64,000 bases of DNA. It comes from Sipunculus nudus (Eukaryota; Annelida; Sipuncula; Golfingiida; Sipunculidae). The position numbers were made by a program, and so were the translations under genes. The stretch is taken from NCBI GenBank assembly GCA_026874595.1, contig CM049315.1, positions 64,663,389 to 64,727,388 of the forward strand, written 5' to 3'. How positions within the stretch are numbered: position 1 is the first letter of the stretch; every line of letters begins with the position of its first letter. Below, one piece after another: positions 24,196 to 36,722 of the stretch. Below the pieces are notes generated by a model. It was not told the origin of the DNA. It searched no databases and saw nothing but the letters and a program-made list of their open reading frames with translations.

Positions 24196-26887
24196 TTAAA
24201 ATAATAAAACTATTCCTAGATTAACAAATGAAGATCAGGAGGACAGTGAAGGCTATTTAACAGCTGAGGAATGTTTTAAAGTATTGAAAACATTTAAAAA
24301 AGACAAATCACCAGGGAACGATGGATTAACAGCAGAGTTCTATAAAACCTCTTGGAATAAAATAGGATCTATGATTGTGCATAGATTTAATTTTTCACTT
24401 GATCAGGGTAGCCTGACTTCATCACAGCGGCAGGCTGTAATTACATTAATTGAGAAAAAAGATAAAGATCGAACAAAATTAAAGAATTGGCGTCCAATTT
24501 CGTTATTAAACACTGATTATTAAATAATGACTAAAGCCTTATCGTTCAGAGTTAAACATGTTTTGTCAAAAATCATATATAGAAACCAATTTGGATATGT
24601 AAAAAACACATCTATGACAGAGGCAGTAAGAACCATCATAGATTCTTTATTTTATATAGATAAATGTAAATTAAATGGTTTATTGGCAACAGTCGATTTT
24701 GAAAAAGCGTTCGATACAGTGGAATGGCAGTTTATTTTTGCAGCGTTAAAAAGATTTAATTTTGGTGCATCATTTATTAAAGGGTAAAAGTATTGTATAA
24801 AGATGTGGAAGCTTGTATCATGAATAATGGACATTCTTCAGGATATTTTAAAATAGGAAGAGGAGTTAGACAAGGAGACCCCTTATCACCTTATTTAATT
24901 ATTATCTGTTTAGAAATAATTACAGTTAATATTAGGAATAATCAAGACATTCGTGGTATAAAGATTAAAAATGAGGTAAAATTGGTTTTATATGCTGATG
25001 ACACCACTGTTATCTTAAAAGATTTGGACTCGCTTAAAACTGTTCTAGATTTGTTCAGAGAGTTTACTGATTGTTCAGGTTTACACATTAATAATACTAA
25101 AACTGAAGCAATGTGGTTAGGAAAAAACAAAGATGGCAATAGTAAACCTTTAGGGTTAGTGTGGTCAAAATGTGTGAAAGTGCTAGGAACATATATATCA
25201 TATAATACAGAAATGAGTAATACATCAAATTTTGAAAATAAAATTAATAGCATATATGATAAAACAAACGTGTGTAACCAAGGAAATTTAACATTGCAAG
25301 GGTGAATTTTAATAGTTAAAACACTATGTTTTTCTAAACTCTCTCATCTCTTGGCTAATTTCAATATGCTGGAAAGAGATTAAATAATATATTATGGTGT
25401 TTTATATGGAAGGGACAGAAAAAGGGAAGACTTAAAAGAGATCTGCTGATAAAACCATTTGAAAATGGGGGGCTGAATATGTTAAGTGTTGATTGCTATA
25501 TAAAAGCACAACAGGTAATGTGGATTAAAAGATATTTAGATAAAACCAAAAAAGATTGGAAATTGTTTATAGACTCATTTTGTGATATATATGGGAACAC
25601 AAAGTCATTGTTAGAGTGTAATTATACCAAAAACTGTCTAAAAGGTTCAATGCCAGATGTATACATAGATATGTTTATTGCATGGAAGCAAGTCCGTATT
25701 CCAGAGTTATCTGATTGCATATGGAATAATAAGAATATTAAAATAAAAAGCAAACCGTTCTTCTGTAAGTCACTTTATCAGTCAGGTTTAATATATGTAA
25801 AACACATTTTGTGTGAATGGGAATCCGGTCGTTTTTAAGAGTGGGAAGAAAAAGGAGCAAAACAAAGAGATTATTTGGTTTATAGGTCAATAATTAAACA
25901 AAGTAAAATATTGAATCACTGGGGATATAATGGACAGTCGATTTTACAAAATGTATTTAATTGCAAAACAAGACTAGGGCCAGTTGCAATTGACAATGTT
26001 ATTGCAAAGCAGGTATATGATTATTTTATTAGTCTTGTTAAAACACAGGATTCCAGTACAAGGCAAAAGTTTAATACTAAATATAATGTTACAGATGAAG
26101 AGTGGGGTCCTTCATATCCTAACAGCTGACATTATGTAAAGAAAAAAAAGTGAATGAGTTTCAGTTTAAAATACTCCATAATTATTTATATCTCAAAGAG
26201 AGATTATATAAGTGTGGTTTTACTGAAGACCCATATTGTAGGTTTTGCCATACAGAGGTAGAAAAGTATGAGCATTTCTTTTGTAATTGTTCTACTGTTA
26301 AACGGTTTTGGCAAGATGTAAGCATTTTTTATGGTTTACCAATTAGTTTATTTACAGAAAGGAATATTATTTAGGAATATCTGAAAAGAATATGAGAATG
26401 GAAAATAAAATTCTTATACATGCAAAAGCTTTTATATATAGAACTAAAGATTCTGTTCAGATAAACCTTGAAAACATGGATTATCAAAGGAAGATTGAAT
26501 GTACAGATAACCCTGCAGAAAAAAAAAATATGGAAACTTTTGTGGCAAAATATCAGAAGGACAATGGAAACTTTATCCATTACTACACAATAGATAATTT
26601 GTATGACACAATATATTTGACATATATAAAGGAAAACAATAATATTGAGCTTGTTTAATTTAACATCACAAGTATTTCAAAAATTATATATAGATGGAAA
26701 AGATGATAAATTGTAGTCATACTGTACTTTGAACAAACAGGTTAATTTGTATGTATATATGTATTTTGTATTTAGTACCCTTTTTGAGTGTTCTTTTTGT
26801 ATGTTGTTTTTGTTACTGTTGTGGTGTACTGTCTTGTAATCATGGGTGTTATTACTGTCTGTAATTTTTTGGGTAATAAAAAAAAAA
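24196..26887 (+). mobile_element. LINE (L1/Tx1-like) reverse transcriptase, zinc knuckle and 3' tail, broken
   Basis: Non-LTR reverse transcriptase copying its own RNA at a nicked target. Visible in order: RLTNEDQEDSEGYLTAEE and KKDKSPGNDGLTAEFY, LKNWRPISLLNTDY, ATVDFEKAFDTVEW (about 24690-24730), GVRQGDPLSPYL, the catalytic YADD (24991-25002), then NNTKTEAMWLGKN. After the palm comes a long C-terminal region and a zf-RVT-like motif, CGFTEDPYCRFCHTEVEKYE with HFFCNC (about 26206-26292). The 3' UTR ends in GGGTAATAAAAAAAAAA at about 26870-26887. Lesions: an in-frame TAA at 24521-24523, a one-base loss near 24783 where a Trp codon is expected, and further stops and frameshifts after 25300. L1/Tx1 placement rests on motif style only. 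Confidence 0.9.
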
Positions 26888-28375
26888 TAGTTATGGGTGA
26901 GAGGACGAGGCCTATTTAAAATGAGGTCATGACCTGTACTAGGAGAGTGTCCTTGACCTTGAATAGGTCCAATATTGGAGAAAATCACACAAATTCTTAA
27001 ATATCTCAAGAAATCTTGCATGGATTCATCCCAAAATCAAGTTGATCGAAGATCATGGATAGGGTTGTCATGTTCCAGAAACTGGTGGCCCCACCTATTA
27101 TTCTTTACTTGTTTTCGTGCCATTTAATACCCCTAAAATTGCCACTTGACTGTACTGTGAGCATTATAAGTCAAAAACTAATGGACAGATTTCTTTTATA
27201 TTATGCATATACATAGATATGGGCTATGGGATGATGTTTATTTAAATTGAGGTCATGACCTTTCTTATGAGAGTGGCCTTGACCTTGAATATTCCCATAT
27301 TTGGTGAAATTCACACAAAATCTTTAATATCTCTGTAAGGGATTCATGGAATGATCCAAAAATCAAATTGACCAAAGATCTTGGATAGCTTTGTTTTTTG
27401 CAGAAGACAGGTGGCGCCACATTGTGTTGTTTTCTTGTTAAAATGATGTTAACGCAATAAATTTGTTAGAATTTGAGGTACAGTCACCAAACCCACAGGT
27501 TTGATGCATCTTATCAACGGCTAGGTCAAGTTCAAACATGGATGACCTTGATGCATTTTTTAAAGGTCACAGCCGCGATTATGCTAAAATGATATTAGGG
27601 CAATAACTCAAAAAGAATTTGTGGTACGGTCATCATGCAAACCTACAGTTTAGATGCATCTTATCAAGGGCTAGACCAAGTCCAAATGGATGACCTTGAT
27701 GCTTTTTTCCAAGGTCACAGAGGCGATAACGCTGAAATGATGTTAACCTTAATATTTCACTGAGGGATGCATTGATTGGTCCAAAAATCAAATTGACATA
27801 AGATCTTTGATAGCATTGTTTTCTGCAGAAGACAGGTAGCGCCACCTTAAGTTTAATCATTTGTGATTTTAAATAATAAAATATTTCTGTATGCATAATA
27901 TGACTCAATTTGAGCTGCACTCTGGATAAATAATGATTGCAACTTAGAATTCTGATATTTTAACTTACATTTTCAGATATTTTTATTACAAATTCATAAA
28001 ACATGTAAATAAAAAAATGAATTTGATAAAAACTATTAATGGAACAAGTGGATATAAACTTAAATGCATTATTCCCTCGAAAGTGAAATAAAGGTATTAG
28101 TCCATTCTGTCCACTTGCCTGTCCATCTGTAAATTTTTCATATGCATCACAGTATCTCAAAACTTTTACTGTTTTTCTTCATGTTACAGTCTTGTCAGAG
28201 TATTAGTTTTGCAATCATATATTTAGAACTTCACTATAACCAAGTAGGAGGGCCCCTTTCCTCTTAGCTTCTCATATGCTTATACATATGAAAACAATAC
28301 AATAGAATATTTTGCATATTTTGCATTTGCAAAAATTTAAACTTCAGCTGAGCGCCGTGACCCATCGGTCCCTTG
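26888..28375 (+). repeat. Family B-related repeat with AGGTCATGACCT sites and a B 3' end
   Basis: Right after the LINE tail come two or more units, each with 'gaggtcatgacc', 'gtggccttgaccttgaat' and GGTGGCGCCAC-type sequence, related to 62700-63270. The block closes at 28345-28375 with CAGCTGAGCGCCGTGACCCA and CGGTCCCTTG, the family B terminus. The following flank ('tttacaagcaaaaatgtaa') matches family C sequence at 63788, so this B element sat inside a C element. Its 5' end is not present. Confidence 0.6.
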
Positions 28376-29298
28376 TTTACAAGCAAAAATGTAAGTTAAG
28401 ACTCTTCTAGCTTATACACTCTTTTTTTAGAAACTGTTAAGTTGATTGGTCTAAACTTTACAAGAAATGTTCTATATATTGTTCTGTCAGTTTGATAAGA
28501 ATAGATTGGGTAAATGCAGCTTTAAAAAACAGTGTAGCATATTGAAAATGGCTTTTAGTGTTTGAAAACAGATTTGGCAGCATGGCAAGTTTCAACATGT
28601 CAAGTCAAGAGGTCAATCAGTTCACCCGGGTGCAGTCCAGACATCACCATGGCAACTGACCTGATTTGCCTGGTGTTCAGATACAATCTAGACGTCTAGA
28701 TGATGTGTTTAGCACATCGTCTTGAAGTCTAGAACCTGCCAACTGTGTCAGATTTTACAATCTGTCAAGTTACACTCTGTTTCTAAAAATGACTTTGGAA
28801 AACTGCCAACCATTTCAGATTTGCCAACAGGTCAAGTTTCAGTCTGTAACAGCCAGTGGTAAGTTCAGTGGTGCAGTTACATGTGGCACATTAGGTACCC
28901 TTGACCTGGGGGAAAGCTGAGCCTCCATTGCCAGGAAGCATGAATAGTGTTGACTCAATACCAAGGCTAAAGAGGAACTTGTTCTTAGATTTTATAGGGG
29001 AAAAGCTAAAAAAAACATTTTAAAATGATCTTCTCCGGAACCATGCTGCTAAATTGTCAGTTCATCTGTTCCAAGATCCCTCCTTGGCAAAAAAGAACAT
29101 ATCCGAAATATCCTGACTGATACATCCTAGTTTTAAAATGTCCTAGTCCAAAACGTGCAGGTCCGAAACGTTCATTTGGCTGAAATCATAATGACTAAGG
29201 TAGATATGCAGGACATGAGAGGATCAATATTAAATTTTTAAAATAAACATTTAAACTCCCAAACTTTGCACAGGTTCGCATTAGGCCTGAAGGCCTTG
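28376..29298 (+). mobile_element. Family C 3' portion
   Basis: Degenerate family C body ending with TTTGCACAGGTTCGCATTAG and GCCTGAAGGCCTTG. A duplicated 'tagacgtctaga'-type palindromic stretch lies near 28690. No coding is seen. Confidence 0.6.
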
Positions 29299-30086
29299 TT
29301 GTATAATACATTTATGTCCTTTTTTAGCTCAGCTGACTATAAGTCATAAAAATTGTTTATGGTAATGGTAAATTGGTAAATTTGGTAAATTGTTTAGTTA
29401 TGAGCCTAACAAAATACAAAAATCTGGAAAATTAATTATTCACTTTACTAATTGTTGAAACTAGGGAGCCTATTTCAACAATTTAACTATACTAAATAAA
29501 GTTTAAAATGTAAACCAGAAATTAGATCAAAATTTTGTAAATTTCTTAAGTTATAAGCATAAATATAAAATCAGTACCAAATAAATTTTGCTTAACTTTG
29601 ACCATGGCATGTTTTTTAGCTCAGCTGATTATAGGTGATCTGAGCTATAGTCATGGTTCATTGTCTGTCTTCCGTCCGTATGTCTGTCCGTCCATTAGAG
29701 TTTAGACTGGCACACTTTGAAACCGTTAGACCTACGGTTCCAAAATTTGGCATACTGTTAGATGTCCTGTTTCTCAGGAGTGATTTGCAGTATTGGCCTG
29801 AAATTGTGCATATCTATAGATCTTGGACTCCATCCTCTTGTACTCAAGACTGGTGGTGCCATCTGCAATCATTTTCCTGTAGCATCCATCCATACATGTG
29901 TTTTGGGTGAAAATTGCTCATATCTCAGGAGTGGGTCAAGGTATTGGTCTGAAATTAAGCATGTTCATCCATCTTGGAAAGTGTCCTCATAACAGGGGCA
30001 TAGCCAAGGGGGGGGGGCCACAGGGGGCCATGGCCCCCCCCCCCCCGGCATCCAGTACCTCGCCGTTCTTTTTGAATTTCACTTAG

Positions 30087-30089
<3 letters not shown>

Positions 30090-30165
<76 letters not shown>
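30090..30165. repeat. (TA)n microsatellite
   Basis: Two TA runs separated by a short 'gtatatattta' interruption, next to the left terminus of the nested hAT-like element. Confidence 0.97.
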
Positions 30166-30167
<2 letters not shown>

Positions 30168-30787
30168 TTAAACTGCTTTGCTGTCAGTGGCGGATCAAGA
30201 GGGGGCGCCTTTGGCGCGCGCCCCCCGTCGAGCTGCAATATCTCTTATTTTATCTAATTTCCCAATTTTTGTGATTAATTTTCATTTTTCATTTTATTAA
30301 TCTATTATAAACAGTTAGATTGTAGTGCAGTTATCTGCAGTTTATTAATTTCAAATTCATTAGTTGAGGATGATGATATTTATGAACAGCTGCAAAACAA
30401 CTGCAGAGCACATAGGGCCTGGTTGGGGTCGACTGTGAACAATCTCACGGCTCCTCTAGTGATACCGGTGCTCGCGATCTGTGCTCTTAGGAGTCCTGTG
30501 TGCTGTCGAGACCACGGGCTCCAGTAAAATGCAAAGTTTAACATAAGACTTCATAATTTCAGTTATTTTACTCCCAGCATTACATTAAAAAGATAAAATT
30601 TTGCAAGTTATTAATGTAAATGCGCCTTTGCGCCATTGACTTAAACATGTTGAAAACGATTGAAATTTTATATCATTATTTTGAAGAAATATAAAAAAAT
30701 TAAATATTAAACATCTTTACAGTATGACTTCATCACTCAAAGAGTTAGGAGAACAGTTTTTCAGGAACAGAAAATCCTCATATTTTT

Positions 30788-33700
30788 AGCGAACCTGTGA
30801 GCTTATGCAATGGTGCGCCGTCGTGCGTTGTGTGTCGTGCGTCGTGCGAAGTCTGTACGTTAACCATAGCTATCTCTAAAACGGCAGGAGCTAGCATCAC
30901 TAAATGTTTTGCAAATAGTCAGTCATCCAAAAAACTATATTGGATTTTGTTTATTTTTTTTTTCTAACTGATTTTTCTTAGGTTTAATAGGGAAAAAGCT
31001 AAAAAAGCTTTAAAAAATCTTCTTCTCCGAAACTGTCCAGCCAAATTGTCCAATATTTCACAGAAATGATCCCTGGAACAATCTTTCTCAAGTTTGTTTG
31101 AATGGTTCCAGTTCGGAGATATTTGGCCGAGTTACAGGAGGTGGAACTTTGTTAACTGTGCAGAAAAGCATATTAAAATTACAATCTCAGAAACGGCTGG
31201 AGCTATCATCACCAAATTTTATGCTAATGTTGGTCACATAGGTCATATCTGAAATTGAGGTATTGGTGGCGCCACCTGCATCGGCCTTTTTTGTTACGGG
31301 GTCATTAGTGCCTGTATCACACTGAGGGCTACAAAAAACTTCTTCTCTGAAACCATATGGCCAAAATGTTTAATATCGCACAGAAATGATCCTAGGGTAG
31401 TGCTTTCTGAAGTTTGTTCAAATGGTCTCTTTTCAGTGACTTTTGGCTAAGTTATAGGAAGCTGAATTTAGTCATATGCCATAAAAGCCCATTTTAGCTC
31501 AGTGGCTACAAAGATCTTCTTCTCAAAAACCACTGGGCTAAATTCTTAAATCTTACACATTAATTATCCTAAGATGTTGATAATTCAAGTTTGTTCAAAT
31601 GGTTTTGATTCAGTGCTTTTTGGCTGAGTTACGGGAAGCTGAACTTAGCCAGTTTGCTGTATCTTCCTATATGAGTTATAAACTTGCGAAACGTTTTTCG
31701 ACTGATGCCACTGATGCCAGTTTGTTAAATATTTTACAAGAATAATCCCTACATAAATTCTTATAATAATTGTCATTAATGGTTCCACATGAATGATTTT
31801 TGGCTGAATTATGGAGATTGAATTGAGTCATTTTACCATATATGTTAGCTGTGTGATGCAGTTACATCTAGCCTGGCACCAGTTTATAAGCATCTATTAC
31901 ATCATGCCACTAGACATTTAGATTTCAGGTTATATTTGGTTAATATTGACAAAAACATTTTTTGAAAGCCTTTAAAAAATTTAGATTTATAAGTTATTCA
32001 TCATACCAGGCAATGTTAAAATCATGGATATTCAGCTCTCTGTGGCTATATAAAGACAACTATATGTTGATTATAAATTATTGGTATCCCTACTCAACTT
32101 AATTCAAGAATTTGCCATCAATGATATATATCTGTATTTCAATTTTGCATTCAGTATGCATCCATAATAATTTTACATATATTCCTGATTTCTTTTTTTA
32201 TAAAAAGTCAGCTTAAAAGCATTTTGTATTGGGAAAATTAATTTCAAAGTTATTTCAAGTAGGGACCACTTTTGTGTACAGATGGCAGCACTTGGTTTAC
32301 CATTGGCAGATTGCCAGTGCCTTGATGTTGGCCATTGGCCAAGATGATGTCAGCTCTATAAATAGTTTTGGCACAGTGCCAGGATTGGAAGAAGTGCAGC
32401 CAGGTATATGTCAAGAGTTCACTCAGTGCAGTAGCTGCATTCTATTTATAGCTTTGGCAGACTGCTCACTGCATCATATTTGGCACCAAAGTTCAGCCTG
32501 AATCTATTTATAGCTTTGGCAGACTGCCAACTGTGTCAGATTATGCAAGAGGTCAAGAGTTCACTCAGTGCAGCCAGGTACAGGTCAAAAGTTCACTCAG
32601 TGTAGCTTGAGGCAGCAATTTGTCACAGGTCACTCGGGGGCAACTGCCTTACTCACCTAAGCTTTGTCAGCCCAGTGCATCAAACTCTGGGGAAATTTGA
32701 TGTATTGGACTGATGCCTGTCTATGCGTCATTGATGGTATTCTCATTTACAAACACGGGTGGTGCCACCTACATTGACTTTTGCACAGTGTATGTACCTG
32801 CTTATTTCACAGGAGGGGTTTGACGTATCAGTCTGACATTGGGCATATGTATATATCTCTTTGTTGTATATAAGACTGATGGTGCCAGCTCCAATCATTG
32901 TATCCGCCAAAACAGAGTTTTGCGGATACTGTTTTCAGTCGGACACAGACGCTGCAGCCATCGCCACATAGGACTCCGGAGAACTCCTCCATAACCCCTG
33001 GGTAGAATTTTTAAAATTTGGAATTATGATCGGTCACATGTGAACTGCTGCGCCCTCATTTTTGGTTGACCTCTGACCTTTCCTCTCTGCCCAGCGTCCA
33101 TTTGTGCGTCTTTTTCCACACATAAACCCACATATCTCGGGAACCGTTTGACTGATAAGGCTAAAAATTTTGCACAAATGTAGCCCTTGGAAAGCTTTAT
33201 AACATACACTAAAAATGGTGGCTCCACCTCAACAATCATTGCACAGCGTCCATCTGTTCATCTGCCTTGGGATAAAAACACATATATCTCTGCATTGGTT
33301 GGACTCACCCACCTGAAATTTTGCATGTGTATACATCCTGGACAGCTTTCTTGATTTCATGACAGGTGGCTCCACCTACATATACGTTTTAGCTACAGAC
33401 ATCCAAGCTCATATCTCAGGAACTGTTTGACCAGTTGGGCTAAAATTTTGCATGTGTATAGATCTCCCATAGCTCTTTATCATATGCAAAACTGGTGGTG
33501 CCACCTGTAAACATTTTTGCACAGCGTCCATCTGTCCATCTGCATCGGGATAAAATCACTCATATCTCGGCAGTGGTTTCACTTATCCACCTGATATTTT
33601 GCAGGTTTATACATCCTTGACAGCTTTCTTAATTTTATGACAGGTGGCGCCACCTACATTCATATTTCGCTGCAGACATCCAAGCTCATATCTCAGGAAC

Positions 33701-35103
33701 CATTTGACCGATTTGGCAAAAATTTTGCATGTTATTAGATCTCACATAGCTCTTTATCATACGCAAAACTTGTGGTGCCACCTGCAATAATTTTTGCACA
33801 GCATCCGTCTATTTGTTTGCCGTGGCATAAAATCACTCATATCTGGGCAGTGGTTGGACATATCTGTCTAAAATTTTGCAGGTTTATACATCTTGGATAG
33901 CTTTCTGGATTTTGTGGCAGGTGGCGCCACCTACATTTATGTATATGCTGCAGACATTCAGGCTTATATCTCAGGACTGGTTTGACATATCCCCCTGAAA
34001 TTTTGCATGTGTATAGATCTCCCATAGCTCTTTATCATATGCAAAACTGGTGTCGCCACCTGCCACCATTTTTGCACAGCGTCCATCTGTTCATCTGCCT
34101 TGGGATAAAATCACTCATATCTCAGCAGTGGTTTGACTTATCCACCTGAAATTTTGCATGTGTATACATCCTTGACAGCTTTCTTGTTTTATGACAGGTG
34201 GCGTCACCTACATTCAAATTTACGCTGCAGACATTCAAGCTCATATCTCAGGAACCATTTGACCGATTTGGCAAAATTTTGCATGTTAATAGATTTCACA
34301 TAGCTCTTAATCATACGCAAAACTGGTGTTGCCACCTGCAATCATTTTTGCACAGCATCTGTCTATTTGTTTGCCGTGGCATAAAATCACTCATATCTCG
34401 GCAGTGGTTGGACATCTGTCTAAAATTTTGCAGGTTTATACATCTTGGATAGCTTTCTGGATTTTGTGGCAGGTGGCGCCACCTACATTTATGTATATGC
34501 TGCAGACATTCAGGCTTATATCTCAGGACTGGTTTAACATATCTCCTGTAATTTTGCATGTGTATAGATCTCACATAGCTCTTAATCATACGCAAAACTG
34601 GTGGTGCCACCTGCAATCATTTTTGCACAGCATCCGTCTATTTGTTTGCCATGGGCTAAAATCACTCATATCTCAGTAGTGGTTTGACTTATCTGCCTAA
34701 AATTTTGCATGTTTATACATCTTGGACAGCTTTCTGGATTTTGGGGTAGAAGGTGCAACCTACATACACATATTGGCTGCAGACATCCAGGCTATTATGC
34801 AACACACCTCACTCTATTTCCCCTTGCCACTCAATCCATGCCTCACTTCACCTTTCCTTCTCTGATTTTGACGGATACACGTAGTCGCTTGTTGACTACC
34901 CTTATTCTAGTTTTTGTGTTGTATGCACCCATGCCAGAATTGAAGCAGTGATGTTTGTTTAATTGTTTCTTGTTCTAAGTGTTTAGTACTTGCATTGTTC
35001 ATATACATGTTACACATGTTCTTGAAAAGTAATGGTCCAGCATTGAAGCATTATACCTGGTGTAATCTCATTGCACAGGTTCGCATTAGGCCTGTAGGCC
35101 TTG
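30788..35103 (+). mobile_element. Family C element, nearly complete, interrupted by family A
   Basis: Starts AGCGAACCTGTGAGCTTATG and ends CACAGGTTCGCATTAGGCCT followed by GTAGGCCTTG next to T. The body carries the standard family C units ('tcatcaccaaattttatgc', GGTGGCGCCACCTGCATCGG and 'gtcaagagttcactcag' motifs). It gives the best reference for the order of family C sequence in this window. Family A is inserted at 32899. Confidence 0.85.
32899..34910 (+). mobile_element. Family A element, complete, inserted in family C
   Basis: 5' end GTATCCGCCAAAAC with local partner GTTTTGCGGATAC; 3' arm TTTTGACGGATAC; hairpin GTAGTCGCTTGTTGACTAC (one mismatch); 11 nt later CTAG. The flanks 'ccaatca' and 'tttttgtgttg' rejoin to the intact family C site 'caatcatttttgtgttg' (for example 24012 and 48172) without duplication. 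The core contains about ten GGTGGCGCCACCT-type palindromes spaced about 130 and 148 bp in alternation. Confidence 0.9.
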
Positions 35104-36527
35104 TTTTGTGTGAAAATTGCCTCAAAATGTTCTCTTTATATTGTTTATTAAACAAAACTTCCCAATATTGAAGGGGGATACCCCCTCCCATCCGCATAAC
35201 ACTTAGTTTTCATAAATACTATTACATATTAGCGCCCCTGTCTCCTAACCCCTTCTCCAATTTCTGGATCCGCCACTGATCATGGCCCCCTCTCCTCCCT
35301 CAATCCTGGCTACGCCCCTGCTCATAAACCAGACAGGTTGCACCACTCATCTTTCCGTTTTTGTAGAATAATTTAATGTCTGTTTCTCAGGAGCATTTGT
35401 AGTATTGGCCTGAAATTGTGCATATCCATAGATCTTGGGCTCCTCCATCTTGTACTTTAGACTGGTGGCGCCATCTGCAATCGTTTTCCTGTGGCTTCCA
35501 TCCCTACAATTTAAAATTGTGAAATCTGAATCAAGTATTATTTATAGATATTTATTGTTTTGCAAGTTAAAAAGATATATTTTTGTGATAAAAAATAAAT
35601 ATACATTTGTATGCATGATATGATGTTATCTGATTGTCATTTATGATGATACAAAGAATTATGAATCAACTTTTATATTCAGATATATATATATTATATT
35701 CGAAATGTATAGAAATATAAACTTAAAATAAACAAAATGATGTGATAATAAAATGAGGAACTAATACAAACAATTGTTCATTATTTTCCTGCCTCAGGAT
35801 TGTTTGCCCTGTAGGCCTATGTATATGCAGAAGTGTTGTTAATCCCACCATCACGCCCCCCCCCCCCCCATATTCTATCCACAGGAGAATGGAACATAAT
35901 GTGATCAGCTCTGTCTGTCCATCATCTTTCCGTTATCATTAAATATATATTAATTATGAAATTTTTCCTATAAGCACTGTTGAAATAATTTTCATATGCT
36001 GTATGTGTTTGGATTTAAGCTATTAAAGTCTGAAATTTGAAAACAATTTATAAATTGAGTTGTGTAATATTGCAGATGTTAAATTTAAATCACCCCCCCC
36101 CCCCCCCACCAACACCACTACCAAGTGGGACACTAGTTATATTTCAATTGTATACATTTTATAAAATAGAAAAAAATACATATATTTAATAATATATATT
36201 GTAAAAAAAAAATAGCCATCTGAACAAATGTGTAAACTGCTGAACTGTTTACAATTTATCAAACAGCCAACCAATGATCATGGTAATAATATACCTCTTA
36301 TGGTCACAAACTGCTCACATGCTACAATTTTAACATTAGGAAATGAATGGTTTGGTCACAAAATATTATTTGCTACAATTTCTTACTCTCTAATACAAAC
36401 CAATCATGCCAACCAGCCATGGCCTATATTACCTTTTCCTCGTAGACTTTATCTCCATTTGATATTATTTTAGATTTTTACCTTCAAGGTCAACTTCAGC
36501 TGAGCACAGTGACCCATGGATCCCTTG

Positions 36528-36722
36528 TTTTTGTGTTGTGTGCCCCCATGCCAGAATTTCAGCAGTGATGTTTGTGTAATTATTTCTTGTTCATAATGTT
36601 TAGTACTTGCATTGTTCATACACATATTACACATGTACTTGAAAAGTAATGATCCAGCATTGAAGCATTACACCTTGTGTATATCCCATTTCACAGGTTC
36701 GCATTATGTCTGTAGGCCTTGT
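36528..36722 (+). mobile_element. Family C 3' end fragment
   Basis: Starts exactly at the family C site where B or A elements insert ('tttttgtgttgtgtgc') and runs to CACAGGTTCGCATTATGTCT and GTAGGCCTTG. Its 5' part is displaced by the preceding family B stack. Confidence 0.7.

Larger units (their letters stand above)
30185..35278. mobile_element. hAT-like element 2, nested, termini CAGTGGCGGATC
   Basis: The left terminus CAGTGGCGGATCAAGAGGGG and the right terminus, inverted, CAGTGGCGGATCCAGA share 12 perfect bases. I could not find a target duplication. It is interrupted by a family C element at 30788. No transposase frame is present. Confidence 0.6.
29993..35320. mobile_element. hAT-like element 1, outer, with CTCATAA target duplication
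   Basis: The left end is CAGGGGCATAGCCAAGG; the right end, inverted, is CAGGGGCGTAGCCAGG. CTCATAA flanks both sides (29986-29992 and 35321-35327). CAGGGGCG-type ends and a 7-8-bp duplication are typical of hAT elements. The interior next to the left end is G/C homopolymer and GGGGGCCATGGCCCCC. No transposase is visible; the rest of the span is later insertions. Confidence 0.75.
29336..36527 (+). mobile_element. Family B element(s) hosting a stack of hAT-like, C and A insertions
   Basis: Two B 5' ends occur, at 29336 and 29618 (TTTTTTAGCTCAGCTGA both times), and one B 3' end at 36493-36527 (CAGCTGAGCACAGTGACCCA and TGGATCCCTTG). The part after 35340 shares sequence with the long B copies at 50020-50580. 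Inside, a hAT-like element occupies 29993-35320. Poly(C) runs are at about 35857 and 36092. One of the two 5' ends probably belongs to a separate, decayed copy. Confidence 0.6.
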
